A stretch of 64,000 nucleotides of DNA. Source: Silene latifolia. Lineage: Eukaryota; Streptophyta; Magnoliopsida; Caryophyllales; Caryophyllaceae. Each line of letters starts with the position of its first letter. Position 1 is the stretch's first letter. The translations under genes and the position numbers were made by a program. The notes under the pieces were generated by a model. That model was given only the letters and a program-made list of their open reading frames with translations. It searched no databases and had not been told where the DNA came from. The DNA is taken from contig NC_133536.1 in NCBI RefSeq assembly GCF_048544455.1, positions 195,861,325-195,925,324 on the forward strand, read 5' to 3'. This document shows, piece after piece, positions 46,901-57,529 of this stretch.

Positions 46901-47480
46901 ACTCTATGTTGTTTATGTGAACAAGAACAAGAAACCATTGATCACCTTTTCGCTAAATGCCAATACATTAGCAGGATTGTAAAGGAAGTTAACAAACGAA
47001 TAAGGATTAACATACCTATCAACGATTGTTTGGATTGGTGCGCGCAGAGAAGGGGATCAAAAATCCAACGGAGTGCCCAAATCTTGGCCGTAGCTGCAAC
47101 GTTGTATTCCATTTGGTCCCAACGAAACCAAGCACGAATAGAGGGAGTGATGCACGGGCCCGAAAGAGTAGCTGGAAGGAATAATGGGAGAACTCAGGAT
47201 CCGATTTGATGCGAAATGCAAAAAGCCGATGAATGTGAAGGATCAAAGAAGGTCGGAATCGAAAAGTTTGGTAAGGAAGGAGGTAGATGGAGGAGAATGC
47301 AATGGAATCTGATTTTTGTTGTCTTTTGAGTTGGTTTGGTTTCTATTTGACTTCAGTTGGATAGGATAGATGCGGTATTATCCGGATGAGGACTGATACT
47401 TCTTGAGTTTTGTACGAGGATTGTAAATATGTTGGACATTTTTTTATATTATACTTACATTACACCAAAAAAATAAATAA
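46901..47480 (+). mobile_element. Host LINE 3' end (ORF2 zinc-binding domain and tail)
   Basis: The frame from 46901 to 47209 encodes the LINE ORF2 C-terminal zinc-binding domain: LCCLCEQEQETIDHLFAKCQ, then a Trp-rich tail (YSIWSQRNQARIEG) as in plant L1 elements. After the stop a G/T-rich 3' UTR ends in TTTTTTATATTATACTTACA and an A-rich tail near 47463-47480. The rest of ORF2 lies left of the window, beyond Copia-1. This is the ground layer into which Copia-1 and solo LTR E inserted. Confidence 0.82.
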
Positions 47481-47666
47481 GGGATTAACATTTGGGTTTA
47501 TTCTGAAATTAAACAAGTTAAGATTATTTTGAGAATATCACTCATAAATCATAATTCCTATTAAAGAACTTATTAAAAATAGGTACCTTTGCTAGCAAAG
47601 ATTAACATACATGAGCAATTTCTTACGACAAAAATCCCTTCACAATTTTATTTATCCTAAAATACT

Positions 47667-47837
47667 CAGTGAAGATCATCTGTCCCCACTTTTATGTCTC
47701 ATTCCATTAAGATTTTGACACATCACACTAGAAATAATAAAAATGGTAATTATTATATCTCAATATACTAATGTGTCATTACGAGAAGTAATGGAACACG
47801 AGATGAGACATAAAATGAAACTGAGGATCTGCTATGT
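47667..47837. mobile_element. MITE 1 (hAT-like)
   Basis: 171 bp with long imperfect inverted ends. The left arm includes ACTTTTATGTCTCATTCCATT and the right arm carries its inverted match around 47785-47815. A possible 8-bp duplication, aaaatact, is at 47659-47666 and 47838-47845. 8-bp TSDs suggest hAT ancestry. Confidence 0.6.
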
Positions 47838-48006
47838 AAAATACTACTCATATACATATATAATTCAGCCATAATAAAGTGAAAGAATTACGAGTTTGAA
47901 CGTGATAAATGGTGTTAAATAAGAAAAATCTAATAATTTTTATATTTGAAATAGCATGTGTTACGCCTAAAGGGTAACTCCGCCCACATGGCAGCACAAA
48001 ATCTCA

Positions 48007-48173
48007 TTGAAGATGGCACGTATCCGTCACTCGAGAGTGACGGATACCATTTTCTCTCACAAATGACCCAAATAGAGGAGAAAGGGAAGCACATGGGGGT
48101 GTCCCCACCTTATTCCCTCTATTCGTTTTGTGAGTGACATTACCTGTCACTTGCTCTGACCCGTCTTCAGCAA
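48007..48173. mobile_element. MITE 2, hairpin element
   Basis: The ends TTGAAGATGG and CCGTCTTCAGCAA are inverted to each other, and inside them TATCCGTCACTCGAGAGTGAC forms a local stem at the left end. No clear TSD was found, so the boundaries are approximate. The GTGACGG words resemble those of the MITE at 61666. Confidence 0.5.
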
Positions 48174-49292
48174 GACTAACTGGGCAGCCCATGCCATGGA
48201 TCATGATATCGTGTAATTAATTTCCTTGTTATGTTTTCAATTTTAAGTTTTTCTTATTTTTGATTTGACTTTTAGGTTGTGTACGATGGGTTGAAGACTT
48301 GAAGTGGTAAGAGGTGTAATGAATATTCAATTGGGTTGCTGCAATAATATTGTTAAGGTCAACATGGATATATGATTTTGAAGATGGTCAAATACCGAAT
48401 CCGTAATGGAAGCACTAACGGACAAGGTAAAAAGTAAATCAAATTGGCAATTACGAATGTGAATATGTGACGATACAAAGTACAAACTCTGAGTCAAAAT
48501 TATCAAAAATGGAAGTAAAAGTGTGGAACCCAGTACAAGAATCTACTAAATTTACTGCAATGCTGACCTTTATACGACTACTACTCTACTAGTACTAGTT
48601 TACAAAAGTACTCCGTATGACCTTTTACCGGTACAATTGTGAATTCACAAATTATTATCCCGAGCTTTAAGATCAAGCTCCTAAATTATACTCCTGATTA
48701 CGATCATTTATTTATCCATATACGAGTATTAGTTTAGATTTCATGTATATATGCGCGATATATGTATAAAATTTTTACTTTTAACCTTATGTATTATAGA
48801 GAGAGATATGGTTTCCACGGATAAGTTTATTTCATTACAGTTCAAAATTAGAAATCTTCAAGCTAATCTATCAAAACAATGTACTTTGATTAGCCCTGAA
48901 AAAATAGCTGCACTCGTGTAATAACATCTTCATATAAAAGAAAAATACTATTAAATTGTGAATCAAATACAACTCTCATCCCACACTAGCTTTTCAAAAA
49001 TCAAAACCATTAATTAATTGGCCTAAATACCCTAACACTAAAACTTGGGCACAAATAGGATTATACATCCAACAGTCACCAAAAGAAGACAACCAAGTAT
49101 AAAATTAGAGCTACATGTATTCTTTTCCGAGCTAATTTAAATTTCATGTTTTTAATGTGTAAATGAATGAAGTCAATACTTTCTAATAAAGCTCATATTC
49201 TTTAATATAAAGCTCGGATACTTTGACACAAAGCTCAGGTTCTACACCGTACAACATATACATCTGGTTGTATAGTCCATGAATTGAAACTT

Positions 49293-49531
49293 GGGAGAGA
49301 CGGTCTCTCACTAAGTTATTGAGATACCAATCTTTCGTACCCTTTTATTTGTATTTCGTACCCCTTCTGTTGTTGATCGTGACATAGTAGTTTCGTACCT
49401 ATTTACATAATAAATGTACTCATTTTATCATTAATCATGATTTGTACTTATTTTATTACCTTTAGTACCACTTTTTCTTAAAATTGTACAATGGTCTCTC
49501 AATAAAGCTTATTAAGAGACCGTCTCTCAGG
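49293..49531. mobile_element. MITE 3, GAGACGGTCTC hairpin element
   Basis: The left end GGGAGAGACGGTCTCTCACT and the right end AAGAGACCGTCTCTCAGGAG are inverted copies, each with a self-complementary GAGACGGTCTC core, followed inward by matching TTATTGAGA words. About 240 bp, no coding. TSD not resolved. Confidence 0.6.
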
Positions 49532-50370
49532 AGACCTACTCATACCCTAAATAGTTACTTTTAATAACTATATCTTAATTATGTCATGAGTATTATTGTT
49601 TTTATGAGTGGTTTTCTCTATAAACAGTTTTTTAAGTGACTTTCTTGGCCATATCTTCCCAAAAAAATACTCTGTACATTTTTATAAAACAAAAAGATAC
49701 TTTCTTTATAATGGTATTTTGTCAACATTTGAAAACCTAAAAATTACTAACATCGTGCTATGATACAAAGATTCTAAACATGGTACCAAAAAATGACTAT
49801 TTGACTAAAAGTATAGTCAAATGTAAAAATAAAAATTGGTAACTTTGGGCACAATATAAAATTAAAAGTGGAAATGTTTTGATATCGAATTTTTCTGTGT
49901 GTACCCGAACATAATTTTGGACAGAAAAATTCGAGTATTTTTTAGTTCTTTTTCATATATTATAATAGACTTTGTACTACATCAAGATTAATATAAGAAT
50001 ATGATAAATAAACTTTATATTAAGATTATTAAAATAAGGAAACAAAAATTGTATTAAGATATTAAGATGTGAAATACAACTTCTTTCAAATTTATTGGTT
50101 ATCAAAATATTTTTTAGAGCAGATATAAATATTTAACTTTTGAAATTCCTAATTTGAATATCCTATATTCTGATTTAATTACCAACTCGTATCCGAAATC
50201 CAAACCCTAGTACAGAAGTAGCCGGCCCGCCCAATCGCTCATCCACAAACCCAAGAAAGCGAAAACAAGCAAATATTCAGTCACAAGCCACGTGTGTTAA
50301 ACTCGTAGACCCCACTTTCCAATAGAGTTGAAGAACTCAAACTACAAACCAGAAGTCATTTTTAGTCAGC

Positions 50371-50650
50371 CCTCAGCCAGTCAGCCCCCCTCTCCCTCTC
50401 CTCCTCCTTTCTCTCTCAACTCAAATTAGGAAAATTAAAACAAATTTACCAAAAAAAAAAAAAGAAAAAAAAAAAGAAAAAGAGAAAAAGCCACCCACAG
50501 GCCACATCCCACATCCACAGCCAGAAAGAGATATATTAACCCATCTCACCCAACTCTCCACACTTTCTTCCCTCAATTCCCCCTTCCATTATTTTCTCTC
50601 CCTTTCTCTCTCTAAAACCTTCTTCCATTCTCTCTCTACCATCCGACACC
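50371..50650 (+). promoter_or_regulatory. Promoter and 5' UTR region of the EAR/zipper gene
   Basis: Contains a CT-rich tract (50385-50420 and 50540-50640), an A-rich run (50450-50490) and an ATATATTA box near 50531-50538 that could serve as TATA about 110 bp before the ATG. CT-rich 5' UTRs are common in plants. Transcript start not determined. Confidence 0.4.
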
Positions 50651-52732
50651 ATGAAAGACGAGTGGTGGCTACGCGCGGCAATCTCCGACGTCGCTATTGT
50701 CGCCGACATACTCCTCCGACTTAAAGACTCATCCTACCCTTGTCCTTCACCTTCTTCCTTCCTACAACCGTCTTGGGGCGTACGTCAGCCGAGGTCAAAA
50801 CCGTCTTCTTCGTCTTCCTTACCGCCGGAGAAGAATAATAACACCGACACACGTCGTAGTCCGACTACCCCGTTATCTTGGAGTGAAGATTCCTCTTCTC
50901 TTAACTTCATTCCTCCGCCTTCCGATCCTATTAGATCCAAGGTATCAACATTTTCCGTCTCATTTATTTGTTTACCTTTTGTGTTTCCGGCGTGTAGTTG
51001 GTTGGTTAGTTATAACATGTTAGCTAGGAATGGAATAAAGGGAATGACGAGTTTACCCCTTGGATTACTAGGGTTGTTTATATCACGTGACTTAAAGAGC
51101 GCTTTCTTTTTCTTTTTCCTTTTTTGTTATTTTTTTTCTTCGCCGGTCAGCTGTCATTCTTGTTTTCCGCTAATCCTTTTTATTCCGAAGTATAATTTTA
51201 AATTATTATTTCATACTATAAAAAAAGGGATGTTGAAATGTCGGATTTACCCTTTTGGAGGTGAAGGTTAATGGGGTTAGTAGCTGACCCCACAAATCAT
51301 ACCAGTGGTAGGAAAGGAAACTTCCATTAAACGCCACCCTTTCCTCACGTTTTCACTTTAAATGACGATAGTACCCTTTGTCACCGGATATTTAATAATA
51401 AATAAATATATTTTAAGTTCAATTGTGAAAATTGGGATGGTTGCTCGGGTGGGACCCAAGTAGACGGTCTATTTTCCGCCTTTGTACGATTATTAATCGA
51501 GAAGTTAGAAAAGAGAAGGTTGATAATATTTGCTCTCGTATTAGTGGAGTCGTGGAGACGGTGGGATTTGAACGTCGCATGGGGATGCGTGCCGTTGTTC
51601 TGAATGATAAAGAGTGGGGTGTTGAAATTTAACTTACGACATTGCTTTGTTTCAGATTTCTGCTGCCTCTGACACGCCTACTACGTCAAGCAAGAGACCC
51701 AAAAGAAAGAAGGTAATTTCCTAATCTATCTGGTGGAACAACATAAGACTCCAAATCCAAATAGCGACTTTTAGGCTTATGTTCATTTCTGTTCTGTATT
51801 GCAGACCTTTGCGGAACTTAGAGAGGAGGAAGCCTCATTGTTGAAGGAACGTATATATTTGAATAAGGTTAGTTGTTTTCAATTTGGTGAATACTCTTGT
51901 TCGGTGTCATGAGGAGTTGGATCGATTTGCTCACATAATTTCTGCTTAACAAACAGGAAATGGCAACGCTACGTATGACATTGGAAGAGCAAAGATCAAT
52001 GAATGTGAACTTAAAAAGAATCAAGGTAACTTTTTAAGTTATTCTTGTCATCCATATGCACTTCACTTTGTTTAATGACCTGTTTGTCCAACGACCGTGA
52101 TATTCTGTTGCACTTTATGAGAATTTTGATTCTTTGTTCTGTAGCAAATCTTGTTCCATAATCTTCATCACCAAACGTGCTCTGCGTTCAAAGAAATAAC
52201 GTAGTTAGGTCTTGAGTGTATGCATGGTGAAATTGACCCTGCTTAACCCGGGAAAGATAACCAGACCCAAAAATGTCTGATCTGAAATGCATTCTTAACA
52301 ATTCAAAACAATCTTAAATTGCCTCAGTTACAACTACTTGCCCAGAAATGATCTGAGACAACTTTATAACACTTGATAACTTCACCCGAAATAACAGAAA
52401 CAATCTTTGTTCTGTAGCTAATGTCGTTTCTGATTTCAAGCTCTGATCCATTTCTTTCCTGGCGTGTGCAGCTTGACATGCAAACAGAAACAGGAATAAA
52501 TCTAGAAGCGAAGCCCAATACGGAGGAGGATCGTAACACGAGGATATACCAAACATGTGAAGGAGTGTCTTCAAGTGTATCAAGCCAATTCAGAAAAGAG
52601 GATGCTTCAGCGCACCTGTGTGCTACGCCTACCCCGAAAGGCGGGTCATCTCACTCTCACAAGCCCATTTTTGTGCTACCTGACCTAAACATGGCCCCAG
52701 ATGACGAATGTGACCAAATTGGGATGAGCTAA
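50651..52732 (+). CDS. Basic/leucine-zipper-like protein with C-terminal EAR repression motif (5 exons)
   Basis: Exons 50651-50941, 51656-51712, 51805-51867, 51957-52025 and 52472-52732 all have GT..AG introns in phase 0 and give 246 residues. The N-terminus is conserved-looking (MKDEWWLRAAISDVAIVADI), followed by a Ser/Pro-rich stretch with SPTTPLSW. A basic run KRPKRKK (110-116) is followed at once by leucines at 121, 128, 135, 142 and 156 (Gln at 149), a perfect seven-residue spacing over exons 3-4. Near the C-terminus DLNMAP (231-236) matches the DLNxxP EAR motif, which recruits TOPLESS-type corepressors. Likely a nuclear transcriptional repressor or adaptor. The basic run lacks the N-x7-R of a true bZIP, so direct DNA binding is doubtful. 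It resembles unnamed plant proteins; no symbol is assigned. Confidence 0.82.
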
Positions 52733-53524
52733 CCCACTTCTCAGGGCGGTTCATCGGAGATGTAATTAGAGTAGAAGAGATTATGTCAAGAATTTACTTG
52801 GGTTTTCCCAGCCCGGATGCGCTAATACAAGGGGCTATGTGGGATCCATATAGACAATTGAGGGGGTTAGTAATTTAGTATCAACAACATATACGAAAGT
52901 GGTCATCTTTTTATTTGTTAATTTGCTTTTTAGCTCTTACATATTTAACGCTGCTCCGAGAAATTGTTAGGAGTAAGCACTCGTTACTTCTCTTTTACTC
53001 TTGGCAATTATATTCTTTTCCAGAGTAGTATGGAACAGTTGAACTGTAACTGGTAGAATCTGAGTAATGTCTAAATTTACGAATTTTTTTGTTGGTTTCG
53101 TTCTTTCTCTAGATTAAATGTTAGATGTGCTTAAAGTCGATGCAGCTCTAACATAAGGTTTATCATAAACTACAGAATACTGAATACTCCATATTTGATA
53201 GCAAGCTTGGTTTCCACAAATCATCGTTACTGCCTTTATATGCGAAGTTTAAGATCGCAATATGGAGTTTCATTTGTTGTATACTTACTTATATTGTCTC
53301 TCGTATTCCTAAGGAGTAAACCTCTTGAGAACCTCTTGAGAGATTGTCAAACTAAATGCAAGCATAATACTAACTAATATGCAACTAAGGATTATAGCTA
53401 ATGTATGTAGGTAAACTGAAATTTAAATTAAGCAAACTTATAAGCTTTTACAATTTGGATTGCCTCTTGGTCAGCGCTGGTTTATATGGTCCTACTCGAC
53501 TTTTGTTATCTCAATTAGCAGAAT
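52733..53524 (+). other. 3' flank of the EAR/zipper gene
   Basis: Probable 3' UTR for the first 200-300 bases, then intergenic sequence. No clear poly(A) signal was singled out and no other feature recognised. Confidence 0.5.
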
Positions 53525-53875
53525 CGGTAGCAGGGTTCGAGGTGCAACACCTCAACCACTCCAATAAAATCATTTTGGCCATAGTAATGCTTTACCTGAT
53601 GACCTTTCACCTTAAAACTTTTCTCCCGCGGATTTCTTCAGCTCAACTGACCGTTCACCTTAAATTTGGACTTCAGCTTACCAGGAAATAGGCGGAGTCG
53701 GGCATTGAACAATAACACTTTTTCGCCAATTTGGAACTCACGGCGTATGATCCGCTTATCGTGCCATCTCTTTGTCTTTTCTTTGTAAACTCTGGCATTT
53801 GTTATAAGCATTCAATATGAATTCTTCAAGCTCATCAAGCTACAATAGACCCTTCTCACCACACAGTTTTGAGTC
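53525..53875 (-). pseudogene. Gypsy integrase C-terminal remnant (Athila/Tat-like)
   Basis: Minus-strand frames encode [20 protein letters not shown], then [20 protein letters not shown] and, after shifts, a GHQVKHYYG-like stretch. This order is characteristic of the integrase C-terminus of Athila/Tat Ty3/Gypsy elements. No LTR or other domain is next to it, so it is an isolated fragment. Confidence 0.75.
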
Positions 53876-53960
53876 AAAATCCATAATATATTATGTGTAA
53901 ATATTGCAATTAAATCTTATTTTTAAGAAAACGAAACTTCATAAAAAACGGAGGTAATAT

Positions 53961-54239
53961 AATAAGGGAGGTTCACCGATCCAAAACCGGAGCGGACCGG
54001 ATGAACCCGCGGACTAGATAACAAACCTATCTGAAGACGCCGGATCGGGCCGATTAGGAGGGGACCTGGATCAGAACTCGTTAGGTCTGGTTTTTTCCGG
54101 GTTTAGACAGGTTCGGTACTAATTTATAAGGTAAATTGAATTTTATTTTTTAATATGAACCGGACTGGTCACCACATTTACTGGGACCCAGAGACCGAAC
54201 CGGTTTGTCGGTCCCGACACCTTTTGTTCACCCCTAAGT
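53961..54239. mobile_element. Possible small hAT-like non-autonomous element
   Basis: GC-rich island with repeated ACCGG words in AT-rich surroundings. The left border AAGGGAGGTTCACC and the right border TTCACCCCTAAG, inverted TAGGGGTGAA, weakly match. The TSD is uncertain. Confidence 0.35.
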
Positions 54240-54414
54240 AATGTATTAAGTCACGATTGGAGACACTGCGATTTCGAAAACAAAACTTTATGGAAAGGAT
54301 CGAGTTGTTCTGAAACAAAGTTGTGAACTTTGAGATATAACTTTGAGACTAATTTCAGGCATTAATAATTGCTAACAATAGCCAAGAAACAACTCTAATT
54401 GAACATTCAGTGCA

Positions 54415-54700
54415 TTTTTTATTATCCAAAGTTTCGATAACAAAAGTGGAGGGAAAAGGAGGGGGAGGAAAAGGAGGGAAGGGAAAGGGAGAGAAGGGCA
54501 GAAGAGGGAGAATGGAATGTGGTTGTTTGGATACAATTTTGTTTTAAATCTAATCTATTGTGGAGAGATTTTGATTAGGCATGTAGGAGGAAAATTTGAT
54601 CTCTTCAAATCTCTCTCCCTCCATTTACCTCCACCATCGTTTGCTATCCAAACAAGAATTTTTAAATCTCTCAATATAAACACATCCTTAGAGTTTGTCA
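54415..54700. repeat. Purine-tract / GTTTGGATA inverted-repeat element
   Basis: A GGAGGGAAAGGG-type purine tract (54450-54512) and GTTTGGATAC are followed, about 120 bp later, by inverted counterparts (CTCTCTCCCTCC and CTATCCAAAC). Looks like a MITE-type hairpin; ends not defined. Confidence 0.5.
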
Positions 54701-55520
54701 CATAAAAAGATTTAATTAATTATTTACTTAACTAAGTTGGTTGGTGTGAGTGATACAAATTCTTATCCCTTAAATAATTGGTCTGGCTTCGATTACGGAC
54801 TCATACGAAAGAAAAACCAAACTTGAAAGGGATCTACCCATTAGGTTGTCTTCTGTACCCCGATGAAATTGCCCCAGACGGAGACAATTTCATAGACACA
54901 AAAACTAGTACCATGCATTTCGAGGGTTTTCATATCTACAAAGAATGACTATGGGATTTCCTTGAGAGGGTTACCACCATTTCCAATCTTGTCGCGAAAT
55001 GGTGTTCAAGTACTACTCCACTAGGGAATTTCTCCTGATGAATTAGCCCTTCAACCTCTTTAATTTCTTTTGCAAGTTGAGTCTATCTTTTGAAGCTTTA
55101 TTTTCTTTTCGCACAATGTTGTTGAAATAAATTAATTTGGGGATCAATTTGGGAATGAATGGGGTGTGGGTTAGGTGAGTGTAATTAGTAAGGGTAGTTT
55201 AGATAGTTTAGTTAGGTTAAAATTGGAATGTCGTAATTAGATCGGCTTTACAAATATCGTCATCGTAATTCAATTTGGGTGTTAATTTTTTAATTAAAAA
55301 GGAATTAAAGTGGTTATTACAAAAAATGAACATATAAAGGGATTATTTGAAAAAAGATGAGCATATAAGGGGTTATTTACCAAAAACACTCTAAATAAGA
55401 TAATAACATATCAATATCCCCTCTAAAACACCAAACAAACTAACAAATGACTCAAAAATACACGAAAGTAAACTCCAACCATTGTACTTATTTAATATCA
55501 TAATTCGGAATGTTAATAAC
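54701..55520. other. Intergenic AT-rich DNA
   Basis: No coding frame or ordered repeat recognised. It lies between the hairpin element and the 3' end of the F-box gene. Confidence 0.5.
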
Positions 55521-56484
55521 TTAAAATTGAGGAATAAAAAATGTCGGTGGGCAAAATGAAGGGCGTGTATCAACGCCTTCATAAAAGCGCCCTATTACTT
55601 CATCACACTTGATTTCATATACACCCATATCATGTCCTCCCAACTCCGTCACCATTAACCACTCAGTGCTTCCATCATCCGTGAAATATATACAATTACG
55701 TTGCAAATTTTTATCACGTGCCAACATAGAAGTGTTACCGCCTACAAACAACGTAACATCACCCAAATCTAGGGTGTGTTCCCATTTTTTCTCTTTCAAA
55801 TTAAATTTGTAAACTTCGAAACTAATTGTTCTATAAAAGAAGTCATAATCGTATCCGTAACCCGGATCACCTTCATTGAGTCCATTCATCACATCTTCCA
55901 TTTACCGTAACACCATGAGGAGATCAGTACCCGATTGAATCAAATATACTTTTCCTATGAATAGATTAGTCAGCTCCTCAAAAATCTCATGTTTACCGGG
56001 TGAAAAATCCATTGCTTTAACCGCTTCCAGACGGTAGAATTCCTTCACATTCCAATACGCAATTGCTCCATCATCATAGAGAACATATACAAGATCATCC
56101 ATGGCCACAACATCGAAAATCTTAATACTTGTTTCCTTGAACAATACCTCGTTCCACGATTGATCACCTTGCCTAGCAAAGGCTAAGTAGTCATTCTTAT
56201 AATAAATTATCATAATAACAAACTCGTTTCGACCACCATGAGACACTTTGAGCACAATGAGCTTTGTCAAAAAGTACGTAAGACACCAATTATTATAGTC
56301 GATGAAATATTCGGCGTTAGTTTTACGTAAGTTTAATATGCTTTCCAAAGATGGGAAACTAATTTTCGTCTTGGTGATTGGATTAATTAATTGAATAGTG
56401 TGATCGCCTTTAGCGACTGCAACCCAACCATAAGGTGAACCCCAACACCTTGCTCCAAAAGTCTCTGGTAGGTTCGATTTATAA

Positions 56485-56719
56485 TAATAGCAAGGCCTAC
56501 AGCTAAGCAAGGTAGCCGTTGCACAAAGAGCCGTTGCTCAATACATATGCAAGGCAACAATCCTTTGTTTCCTCCATTGTATATTTTATAGCTGTTAGAA
56601 TTATTTCTTTCCGTAAATATGTTTAGCAAAGCCTTTGTATAAATAGTCTGATGTAGTTTGTAATGAGGAACATAAAACATAATACAATCATATACTTCTA
56701 CTCATGTCAACGTTTATTA
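56485..56719 (+). repeat. Copia-2 5' LTR
   Basis: 235 bp, identical to 60788-61022. A TATAAATAG box near 56637 is a likely core promoter. Confidence 0.93.
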
Positions 56720-56731
56720 TGGTATCAGAGC
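56720..56731 (+). promoter_or_regulatory. Copia-2 primer binding site (tRNA-iMet)
   Basis: TGGTATCAGAGC directly after the 5' LTR. Confidence 0.92.
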
Positions 56732-56800
56732 CCAAGGCAAAAAAAAAAAGACCTGGGTCTCGTGTTTAAAACTGAGCCTTTATGTGCACCGACCCGCCGT

Positions 56801-56897
56801 GAGGATGTCCAGTCCCTCCGGTTTCAGCATGAGGAAGTCCAGTCCCTCGGGTCGAGTGAGCACTGTGACGGTTGTGAGGATGTCCAGTCCCTCCAGA
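56801..56897. repeat. GAGGATGTCCAGTCCCTC triplicate in the Copia-2 leader
   Basis: Three near-identical 18-20 bp copies start at 56801, 56831 and 56876. They are non-coding in the element frame and of unknown role. Confidence 0.8.
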
Positions 56898-56956
56898 CCG
56901 ATCTTTAAGTGGGCTCACAAGTGAGGGGGTGTGTTGGAGTATAAATCCACTTGTGA

Positions 56957-56998
56957 GTCCCACATCGGTGAAAAAGAGAGAGATTGTCTATCTTATAA
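56957..56998 (+). promoter_or_regulatory. snRNA-type promoter-like module (USE plus TATA)
   Basis: GTCCCACATCG (56957-56967) matches the plant snRNA upstream sequence element RTCCCACATCG, and TTATAA (56993-56998) follows after 25 bp. Plant Pol III snRNA genes have similar spacing. No known snRNA follows. The word also occurs widely in plant repeats, so function is unproven. Confidence 0.35.
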
Positions 56999-57059
56999 GG
57001 CCTAGGGGTGTTTCTCCCATTGCCAATTGGTTTTGGGAGATAAGAGCATTCTTGGGCTT

Positions 57060-57118
57060 GACAAAATCCTTGAGGTTTGAGTTCGGAATTTTTAAGCGAT
57101 GACCACGCCCCATGGCGG
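57060..57118. repeat. Inverted repeat, left arm (Copia-2 leader)
   Basis: 59 bp, the perfect reverse complement of 59042-59100, with weaker matching out to about 57155. It is an inverted copy of the integrase-RT linker coding sequence placed in the leader. Confidence 0.92.
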
Positions 57119-57231
57119 GCTGTTCCGTGTGGACTGACTCAGGCTTAGGGTTCTAACTCTGCCTCCGTCTTCTCTTCTCTGCCACAACTCGAAAAAAAAA
57201 AAAACAAATTCGATTCTCGAAACTCTGATCT

Positions 57232-57528
57232 ATGACGAACACTGATCTCTCTCTCGATACATGGATTTTTAATTCTATTGAACCCAGTACTCGCAAAACG
57301 ATATCCTTGCGTCCCGAAGCGAAACAGAACAGTGGTAGCCCGATTATGGCTCCACACGTGAACATGGCGGCTGGTCAGGGGCAATCTTCTTCTCAACCGA
57401 CCTCCTCCTCCTCTCTCTTGCCGACTATGGACAAAGTGGACTTCAATAATCTTAATCCTACCGAACTCGTCGAACTCAACCGTTTATGGCGGGCTCACAA
57501 AGCCGCTCTTCGACCGTCTTCAAGGTAA
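57232..57528 (+). pseudogene. Copia-2 short gag remnant
   Basis: An ATG at 57232 opens MTNTDLSLDTWIFNSIEPST, a 98-residue frame. It continues into a Ser/Gln-rich part and a short conserved-looking segment (VDFNNLNPTELVELNRLWRA), then stops before the protease. The UBN2 region and CCHC knuckle of normal Copia gag are absent, so this copy depends on gag from elsewhere or lost it by deletion. Confidence 0.6.
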
Positions 57529-57529
57529 T

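Larger units (their letters stand above)
47481..50370. other. Intergenic AT-rich DNA
   Basis: Outside the three hairpin elements listed separately, I see no coding frame, RNA gene or ordered repeat here. Long stretches (48220-49280 and 49560-50200) are AT-rich and unremarkable. Confidence 0.6.

Noticed and set aside
50697-51023. 108-codon ORF overlapping exon 1
   Set aside because: It is an alternative-frame shadow of the Ser/Pro-rich exon and runs into the intron.
51432-51632. Small ORF between exons of the EAR/zipper gene
   Set aside because: It lies in intron 1, has no recognisable domain, and the splice sites on both sides are good.
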